From Bacillota bacterium (GTDB taxonomy: Bacteria; Bacillota; Clostridia; Christensenellales; Aristaeellaceae): a stretch of 25,031 nt of DNA. Where the stretch lies: contig JAEZHK010000130.1 in assembly GCA_023416655.1 (NCBI GenBank), positions 1 through 25,031 of the forward strand. Direction: 5' to 3'. The notes beneath the pieces are model-generated. The model was not told where the DNA came from. It made no database searches and saw only the letters and a program-made list of their open reading frames with translations. This document shows positions 20,688-25,031 of this stretch, piece by piece. Positions within the stretch are counted from its first letter, which is position 1. Each line of letters begins with the position of its first letter. Position numbers and translations under genes: made by a program.

Positions 20688-21998
20688 TTGGCGCGCAAAC
20701 TGTCGGCGCTGGTTTTCATCCTGGTTCTGCTCGCCTACACCCTCTACCCCGGCGCGGAGGTGGTCCGGCAGACCGCCGCATCCGCCCAGGCGGGCGCAAA
20801 AGAGCAGCCAAAATCCGCCCTGCCTGAAGAAGAAACCGTTGACTTCGGCGCGCTCACGGGCGTGGGTAGCGAACCCGCCGCCGCCATGGACCCCTCTGGC
20901 GGCCAGCCCGCTGCCACGGCAAACGACGTGGTGGTGCGCTACACCGAAATGCCCGAAATCACCCCCGATCCCACCCCGACGCCTGTTCCGACCCCGGAAC
21001 CGACGCCCATGGCGGAAGGCATGAGCGGCCCGGCGGTCGCTGAATTGCAGACGAATCTGATGACCTGGGGCTTCCTGTCCCAAAAGCCGGACGGCATCTA
21101 CGGCATCGCCACGGCGGATTCGGTCACGGCGCTGCAGGAATACCTGAGCATGCTGATCTCCGGCGTAGCGCCCTCCGCGTCGGTCACCTTTGAGGACGAG
21201 GATGCCTACGGCGACGGCACGGTGGAGGCGCTGTCCGGCGGCGCGGACGCTTCCGCGACGCCCGAGCCTACGCCGGTGCCCACCCCCACCCCGGCCCCGG
21301 CGTACCCCGCCACCGGCATCGTGGACGGCAAGCTCATGAAGGCCATGTCGGACGGCTTCCCGCTATACCGGGAGACCATCATGAAGGGCGCTACGGGGCT
21401 TGACACCCAGCGCGTACAGCGCAGGCTGGAGTCGTTGGGCTACCTGTACAAGGGCGACGACGGCGTGTTCGGCGACAACACCACGGAAGGCCTCACCTAT
21501 TTCCAGAAGGTCAACGGCATCCCCCAAACCGGCATCGCCGACGAGGTGACGCAAAACCTCCTCTTCTCGACGAACGCGGTGGAGTCCGACCGGCCCTACC
21601 ACCCCTACTTCATCAAGGTGGACCTGAGCGAACAGCGCCTGTACGTCTACGCCTGGAGCGGCGAAAAGTACAGCAAGCTGGTCAAAAAGGTCAAATGCTC
21701 GACGGGCATGGCCAAGACGCCTACGCCGCCGGGAACCTATCAGGATACCACCGGCCCCGGCAAACGGTGGCACCGCTTCGACGAATTCGGCGTCTGGGCG
21801 CAGTATGCGTTCTACATCAAGGGTAACTACATGATCCACTCCGTGCTCTTCAAGAAAAAGGGCGGCAGTCCCACCTCCGGCTCGGTGCACAGCCTGGGCC
21901 GCAAAGCCTCCCACGGCTGCGTGCGCCTCGCCGTCAAGGACGCCAAGTGGATCTGGGAAAACTGCGGCGTCGGCACCACGGTGCTGATCCAGAAATAG
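20688..21998 (+). CDS. Secreted L,D-transpeptidase with two peptidoglycan-binding domains
   Basis: 436 aa from TTG 20688 with GAAGGAGTG at 20672-20680. An N-terminal signal/anchor (about residues 5-22) is followed by a Pro/Thr-rich linker (TPDPTPTPVPTPEPTP), a PG_binding_1 domain (about 111-155), a second Pro-rich linker, another PG_binding_1 domain (about 233-290) and a YkuD catalytic domain (about 305-436). The active site is S408-H409-G410-C411-V-R, with a further histidine in NYMIHSVLF. Such enzymes make 3-3 cross-links or attach proteins to peptidoglycan and resist most beta-lactams. The first PG-binding domain has an insertion (about 155-190). It converges on the amidase gene. Confidence 0.93.
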   Translation: MARKLSALVFILVLLAYTLYPGAEVVRQTAASAQAGAKEQPKSALPEEETVDFGALTGVGSEPAAAMDPSGGQPAATANDVVVRYTEMPEITPDPTPTPVPTPEPTPMAEGMSGPAVAELQTNLMTWGFLSQKPDGIYGIATADSVTALQEYLSMLISGVAPSASVTFEDEDAYGDGTVEALSGGADASATPEPTPVPTPTPAPAYPATGIVDGKLMKAMSDGFPLYRETIMKGATGLDTQRVQRRLESLGYLYKGDDGVFGDNTTEGLTYFQKVNGIPQTGIADEVTQNLLFSTNAVESDRPYHPYFIKVDLSEQRLYVYAWSGEKYSKLVKKVKCSTGMAKTPTPPGTYQDTTGPGKRWHRFDEFGVWAQYAFYIKGNYMIHSVLFKKKGGSPTSGSVHSLGRKASHGCVRLAVKDAKWIWENCGVGTTVLIQK

Positions 21999-22013
21999 CA
22001 CCCCGTCCGATAG

Positions 22014-22053
22014 AAAGCGCCGGCCCCGTCCATTGCGACGGAGCCGGCGCTTT
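22014..22053. terminator. Strong hairpin terminator between ldt and amidase genes
   Basis: AAAGCGCCGGC/GCCGGCGCTTT (22014-22024/22043-22053), extended inside by CCGTC/GACGG. It lies 16 nt after the transpeptidase stop. The T-run is short on both strands, so strength rests on the stem. Confidence 0.75.
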
Positions 22054-22085
22054 AGTCTGTCGATGAATACTCTACACCTTTGTCT

Positions 22086-22249
22086 TTATACCAATGGAGA
22101 ACATAAATCACTCCAAAGCGGCGAGGGATTTTTGATGCGGCGCAAGGAGCCGGAGCGAGGAATAGCAGCGCTATTTTGAGCGGAAGGCAACACTGCGCCG
22201 CGCGAAAAGACCCGGCGCAACGAGTGATTTATGCTTGGAGTTGGTATTA
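22086..22249. mobile_element. MITE-like fold-back element, 164 bp
   Basis: The whole segment is an imperfect palindrome centred near 22168. Ends are TTATACCAA (22086-22094) and TTGGTATTA (22241-22249). Inside them, CATAAATCACTC (22102-22113) pairs with GAGTGATTTATG (22222-22233), GCGGCGCA (22137-22144) with TGCGCCGC (22194-22201), and AATAGC with GCTATT around an AGC loop (22161-22175). Intervening parts also pair partly. There is no ORF. Terminal inverted repeats of about 28 bp, no coding capacity and small size are typical of non-autonomous transposable elements. Only one copy is in the window, so mobility is inferred. Its right end provides the TAA stop of the amidase gene. Confidence 0.7.
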
Positions 22250-23302
22250 CTCTCCGGTGGATTCGGCGAGCGGGTCGGAGGGGATGAGCTCCTCCCCCGC
22301 AGCGGGGGCGTCTGTCACGGGAGCGTCCGTAAGTGTCCGGTCGAAGCAGGCCGCCACACCCTCCGCCATGCCCCGGATCAGCTTCTGCTGATAGGCCGGG
22401 TCGTTGAGCTTCTTGTCCTCCTCCTTGTTGGTCATGTAGCCCATCTCCACCAGGATGCTGGGCACGGTGGACCAGTTGAGGCCGGAGTAGGTATCGCGGC
22501 GGAATATGCCGTCCTTTTCGGCGCCGGTGGCATCCACCATGGTCTCGATGATGGTCTTGGCGTAGGCGAGCGAAGCTTCCGCTCCCTCGCCCTCCGTCTT
22601 GACGTAGAGCCCGATGCCGTTTGCGCTGGAACTGGAAACGCCGTTGCAGTGCAGGCGCAGTACGATGTCCGCGCCCCATTCGTTCATCATTTTCGCGCGC
22701 TCGACGTTGGAGATGTCCACGTCGGCGGTCTCCCGCGTCATCTTGACCTCGGCGCCGAGGGCTTCCAGCGCGTCGCGCAAGCCCAACGAGATGGTCAGGT
22801 TGACTTCATGCTCCGGAACGCCGGTGGCACGGCCGGAAGTGCCCGCGGCGACCTTGGCCTTTTTCTCCTTGCCACCCGGCTTGACGGGCTCGAGTCCGCT
22901 GTTCGCGTGCAGCTGATGGCCCGGGTCGATGCCGATCTTGAGGCCCTCCAGCGGCAGCGGCTGAGGCGTCGGGGACGGCGTGGGCGAAGGGGTCGCCGTC
23001 GGTTCGGGCGTCGGAGACGGGGTTGGCGCCAAAGTGGGTTCGCTCGTCGGCTCGGGCGTCGGGCTTGGTGTCACGGCTAGCGTGGGCATAGGCGTCTCGA
23101 CGACGTTGACCGGCGTCGCTTCCGGTTCGATCCCGTTATCGGGCACAAGGCCCGCCGTGGCCCCTTCCGGCGCGTTTGTGGCTTCCGAAGAGGTCGTCCG
23201 GACATTCCGTTCGCCCATTACGCTCTGAAACACGATAAAAATGCCGCCCAGCGCGGCAAGGACCAGCAGGATAGCCACTGCCGGCAACCAACGCTTCCTC
23301 AA
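22247..23302 (-). CDS. N-acetylmuramoyl-L-alanine amidase (Amidase_3 family)
   Basis: 351 aa from TTG 23300-23302 with AAAGGGAGAG upstream. An N-terminal membrane segment (about residues 6-29) is followed by a long Pro/Thr/Ser-rich linker with PTPEPT repeats (about 75-112) and the zinc amidase domain (about 118-320). Zinc ligands and catalytic residues are visible: H129 in IGIDPGHQ, the Glu of EHEVNL, H218 in LRLHCNG, and E286 in ILVEMGYMTN. It cleaves the bond between MurNAc and L-Ala in peptidoglycan outside the cell. The linker resembles that of the L,D-transpeptidase across the gap. The tail after the domain is acidic. Its stop codon lies in the end of the MITE-like element, so the original C-terminus may have differed. 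Confidence 0.94.
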   Translation of the reverse strand: MRKRWLPAVAILLVLAALGGIFIVFQSVMGERNVRTTSSEATNAPEGATAGLVPDNGIEPEATPVNVVETPMPTLAVTPSPTPEPTSEPTLAPTPSPTPEPTATPSPTPSPTPQPLPLEGLKIGIDPGHQLHANSGLEPVKPGGKEKKAKVAAGTSGRATGVPEHEVNLTISLGLRDALEALGAEVKMTRETADVDISNVERAKMMNEWGADIVLRLHCNGVSSSSANGIGLYVKTEGEGAEASLAYAKTIIETMVDATGAEKDGIFRRDTYSGLNWSTVPSILVEMGYMTNKEEDKKLNDPAYQQKLIRGMAEGVAACFDRTLTDAPVTDAPAAGEELIPSDPLAESTGE

Positions 23303-23382
23303 ATTTCTTCACTCTCCCTTTCCAATGTATAGACAGGGCGCATATGGCCTCGGTTCCATGCTCCGTCAGGCGTCCGGCCTAT

Positions 23383-23438
23383 GTAAAAAGCTCTTTTTAC
23401 CCTGGCGTCCGTGAAAAGCCCTTTTTACCCTGGCATCT
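23383..23438. repeat. Two tandem 28-nt hairpin units between tetR and the amidase gene
   Basis: Units 23383-23410 and 23411-23438 share TTTTTACCCTGGC. Each forms a hairpin: GTAAAAAG/CTTTTTAC in the first and GTGAAAAG/CTTTTTAC in the second. CAGGCGTCCG also occurs on both sides (23368-23377 and 23463-23472). Confidence 0.6.
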
Positions 23439-23460
23439 GGCCTATGCCTGTCCTTTTCGC

Positions 23461-24165
23461 TCAGGCGTCCGCCCTCGGCCTGCGCTCTTCCCGCTCCAGC
23501 GCCTGCAGCACCTGCGCGATCCGCTCCAGCCCCACCAGCCGGATTGATCCGTAGGGCGCGTCCAGCAGGCGCTCCACGCCGCTTCTGTACGCCCCAAGGA
23601 GGTCCACCAGGCCCGCGAAGCGCTCCGGGTTTTCGATCCCCTCGGCCAGCGCGCCCGCGAGCTCATCGGTGAGCGCATTGTCCATCAAAAGGATCAACCG
23701 CGCGGCGTTGTCGATGTAATTGGTGTAGAAGAGCTTCGACGCCGCGCCCTCGTGCACGATTTGGGTGAGCAGCGGCTCATACTTTTCCACCCGCAGTTTT
23801 TTGATCATGTCCCGCAGCTGCACGCAGCCGTCCTGGTAGATCACGCGGATCATCAGGCGGATGAAGTCCAGCTCGCCCGCCTCGAAAAAGCTGCCCACGT
23901 CGAACAGGATGTTGAGTTTGTCCACGGCGCTGCCCTGCGAGGCGGTGACCGCTTCCTCCGCGCGCTCGTAGCCCTCCTCGGTCCGCGCCAGCGCGATCTC
24001 CTCCAGCAGCTTGACTTTTGATTCAAAGTGGTGGTAGAAGCCGCCCTTGGAGATGCCCGCCTCCATCAGCACGTCCTGCACGGAGGTGTTTTCATAGCCC
24101 TTCATGTAGAACAGTTTTTCGGCCGCACGGAGGATCTCCTGCCGGCGCGCGTCGCCCTTTTTCAA
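23461..24165 (-). CDS. TetR/AcrR family transcriptional regulator
   Basis: 234 aa from TTG 24163-24165, chosen because GAGGAGG (24174-24180) lies 8 nt upstream. The protein then starts MKKGDARRQEILRAAEKLF. A further upstream in-frame TTG falls inside the putative operator and is unlikely. The N-terminal helix-turn-helix (about residues 8-55) has the TetR signature SVQDVLMEAGISKGGFYHHF. The C-terminal ligand-binding domain has no recognisable subclass. No efflux pump or enzyme gene is adjacent, so the target beyond self-regulation is unknown. The amidase gene follows on the same strand after about 160 nt. Confidence 0.9.
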   Translation of the reverse strand: MKKGDARRQEILRAAEKLFYMKGYENTSVQDVLMEAGISKGGFYHHFESKVKLLEEIALARTEEGYERAEEAVTASQGSAVDKLNILFDVGSFFEAGELDFIRLMIRVIYQDGCVQLRDMIKKLRVEKYEPLLTQIVHEGAASKLFYTNYIDNAARLILLMDNALTDELAGALAEGIENPERFAGLVDLLGAYRSGVERLLDAPYGSIRLVGLERIAQVLQALEREERRPRADA

Positions 24166-24181
24166 AAAAACGACCTCCTCA

Positions 24182-24199
24182 ATTGTACTCAATTACAAT
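24182..24199. promoter_or_regulatory. Candidate TetR operator (inverted repeat)
   Basis: ATTGTA-CTCAAT-TACAAT: a perfect 6-bp inverted repeat separated by 6 nt, placed between the tetR promoter and its ribosome binding site. The position is typical of autorepression, but binding is inferred. Confidence 0.5.
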
Positions 24200-24217
24200 A
24201 CTCCGGTCTGTTTTTAT

Positions 24218-24246
24218 AGGATAACAGCCGCGCACGCGGTTGTCAA
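24218..24246 (-). promoter_or_regulatory. Promoter of the tetR gene
   Basis: Minus strand: TTGACA (24241-24246), 17 nt, TATCCT (24218-24223). Confidence 0.7.
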
Positions 24247-24294
24247 GCGCGCCCATGGAAACAGGAGATCTGACGAACCTTCGTCTTCAAGCAG

Positions 24295-24325
24295 GAAAAA
24301 AGCCGCCGCATTTCTACGGTGGCTT
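24295..24325 (-). terminator. Intrinsic terminator of the tRNA cluster
   Basis: Minus-strand stem AAGCCACCG/CGGCGGCTT with one mismatch (24300-24325), followed by a T-run (24295-24299). It lies 12 nt after the last tRNA. Confidence 0.8.
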
Positions 24326-24336
24326 CATCGTGATCT

Positions 24337-24412
24337 TGGAGCGGTAGACGAGACTCGGACTCGCGACCTCAACCTTGGCAAGGTTGCGCTCTACCAACTG
24401 AGCTACTACCGC
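24337..24412 (-). tRNA. tRNA-Gly(GCC)
   Basis: Cloverleaf on the minus strand: acceptor GCGGTAG/CTACCGC, anticodon loop TTGCCAA with GCC at 24377-24379, discriminator T and encoded CCA (24337-24339). 76 nt with CCA. Confidence 0.96.
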
Positions 24413-24488
24413 GCGCTAGCCTTTCGGCGTCAGCGGATAAGAGTATACCACAATCTGGTTCCTTTGGCAAGTACCTTCCGAGAAAAAT

Positions 24489-24562
24489 TGGAGCGGGTGA
24501 TGGGAATCGAACCCACGTATCCAGCTTGGAAGGCTGGCGCTCTGCCATTGAGTTACACCCGC
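24489..24562 (-). tRNA. tRNA-Gly(TCC)
   Basis: Acceptor GCGGGTG/CACCCGC, anticodon loop CTTCCAA with TCC at 24528-24530, T-loop GTTCGATTC, discriminator T and encoded CCA. 74 nt. Confidence 0.96.
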
Positions 24563-24616
24563 GTATCCACTCTGCCTTCTGGGTCTGGCTGCCCGGCCGA
24601 TTCCCGGCCGATGGTC

Positions 24617-24701
24617 TGGTGCGGGCGAAGAGACTCGAACTCATACGTCCCTGGGACACCAGATCCTAAATCTGGCGCGTCTGCCATTCCGCCACGCCCG
24701 C
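24617..24701 (-). tRNA. tRNA-Leu(TAG)
   Basis: A class II tRNA with a long variable arm. Acceptor GCGGGCG/CGCCCGC, anticodon loop TTTAGGA with TAG at 24666-24668, discriminator A and encoded CCA. 85 nt. Confidence 0.95.
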
Positions 24702-24712
24702 GCGAAAAAAGA

Positions 24713-24789
24713 TGGTGACCCAGCGGAGACTCGAACTCCGGACCCTCTGATTAAAAGTCAGATGCTCTAGCCGACTGAGCTACTGGGTC
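24713..24789 (-). tRNA. tRNA-Lys(TTT)
   Basis: Acceptor GACCCAG/CTGGGTC, anticodon loop CTTTTAA with TTT at 24753-24755, discriminator A and encoded CCA. 77 nt. Confidence 0.96.
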
Positions 24790-24793
24790 GCAT

Positions 24794-24869
24794 TGGCTGG
24801 GGCGGCAGGATTCGAACCTGCGCATACGGGAGTCAAAGCCCCGGGCCTTAACCGCTTGGCTACACCCCA
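24794..24869 (-). tRNA. tRNA-Gln(TTG)
   Basis: Acceptor TGGGGTG/CGCCCCA with one G-T pair, anticodon loop CTTTGAC with TTG at 24834-24836, discriminator G and encoded CCA. 76 nt. Only 4 nt separate it from tRNA-Lys. Confidence 0.95.
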
Positions 24870-24912
24870 TCGCCCTCGTCAGAGGCTCCCAGGCCGGCCG
24901 GAATGAAAAAAG

Positions 24913-24989
24913 TGGGGTGAGCGATGGGATTTGAACCCACGATTTCCAGGGCCACAACCTGGCGCTCTAACCGCTGAACTACGCCCACC
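24913..24989 (-). tRNA. tRNA-His(GTG)
   Basis: Acceptor GTGGGCG/CGCTCAC with one G-T pair, the extra G-1 (24989) facing discriminator C, anticodon GTG at 24953-24955, and encoded CCA. G-1 and C73 are the histidine identity elements. Confidence 0.96.
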
Positions 24990-25011
24990 ACATATCGTCC
25001 CTGCCGGAAAA

Positions 25012-25031
25012 TGGCGCGCCCGAAGGGATTC
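25012..25031 (-). tRNA. 3' end of a further tRNA, probably tRNA-Arg
   Basis: The window ends inside it. Visible are encoded CCA (25012-25014), discriminator G, acceptor strand CGGGCGC and part of the T-arm (GAATCCCTT). The acceptor end and G73 match common Arg tRNAs, but the anticodon is not visible. Confidence 0.6.

Noticed and set aside
20498..20827. 109-codon frame overlapping the terminator and the start of the transpeptidase gene
   Set aside because: It crosses a terminator and a promoter and overlaps the signal-peptide region of a well-supported gene in another frame.
23380..23475. Possible CRISPR array
   Set aside because: There are only two adjacent 28-nt units without spacers and no cas genes nearby.
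24369..24957. Short ORFs within the tRNA cluster
   Set aside because: They are fully explained by the tRNA genes; frames over tRNAs often give spurious peptides.

Overview
The window is GC-rich bacterial chromosome. It most resembles a Gram-positive Firmicute of the class Clostridia. The evidence is strong AGGAGG-type ribosome binding sites, frequent TTG starts, sigma-A (-35/-10) promoters with 16-17 bp spacers, a Bacillus-type xanthine phosphoribosyltransferase, a cysteine desulfurase-ThiI pair, and tRNA genes that all encode CCA. I cannot name the species. Gene content is mostly housekeeping: cell wall, tRNA sulfur modification, Mg2+ uptake and purine salvage. The unusual material lies between the genes.

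Layout. 1-987: 3' part of a CapA-like metallophosphatase. 1241-4892: overlapping FHA / FtsW-RodA / penicillin-binding-protein operon for wall synthesis. 5039-5830: uppP, with its own promoter. 6069-8912 (minus): membrane protein, cysteine desulfurase and thiI, translationally coupled. 9270-9854: GNAT acetyltransferase. 9876-11537: a tandemly duplicated promoter/zinc-ribbon segment followed by a zinc-ribbon membrane protein. 11951-14087: mgtE and a ttcA-like gene. 14176-16317 (minus): secreted protein with five Ig-like (BIG2) repeats. 16474-18586 (minus): YbaK-type deacylase and an FAD dehydrogenase. 18775-20136: xpt and a HAD-IIA phosphatase. 20371-20475: a tiny lipoprotein. 20688-21998: L,D-transpeptidase. 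22247-24165 (minus): N-acetylmuramoyl-L-alanine amidase and a TetR regulator. 24337-25031 (minus): a cluster of six tRNA genes plus the 3' end of a seventh.

How the genes fit together. Several genes act on the envelope: uppP recycles the lipid carrier, FtsW/RodA polymerises glycan, the class B PBP cross-links it, and the L,D-transpeptidase and amidase remodel it. Cysteine desulfurase, ThiI and the TtcA-like protein would supply and use sulfur for tRNA thiolation.

The best discovery candidates are two families of structured intergenic repeats. Family A has three copies (5834-6001, 17016-17183, 20141-20307). Family B has two copies (996-1222, 11591-11798). Both show stems that differ in sequence between copies but stay complementary. 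There is also a 164-bp fold-back MITE-like element (22086-22249) whose end supplies the amidase stop codon, and a tandem duplication in which one copy lost a consensus promoter through a 30-nt deletion between TGAC repeats.
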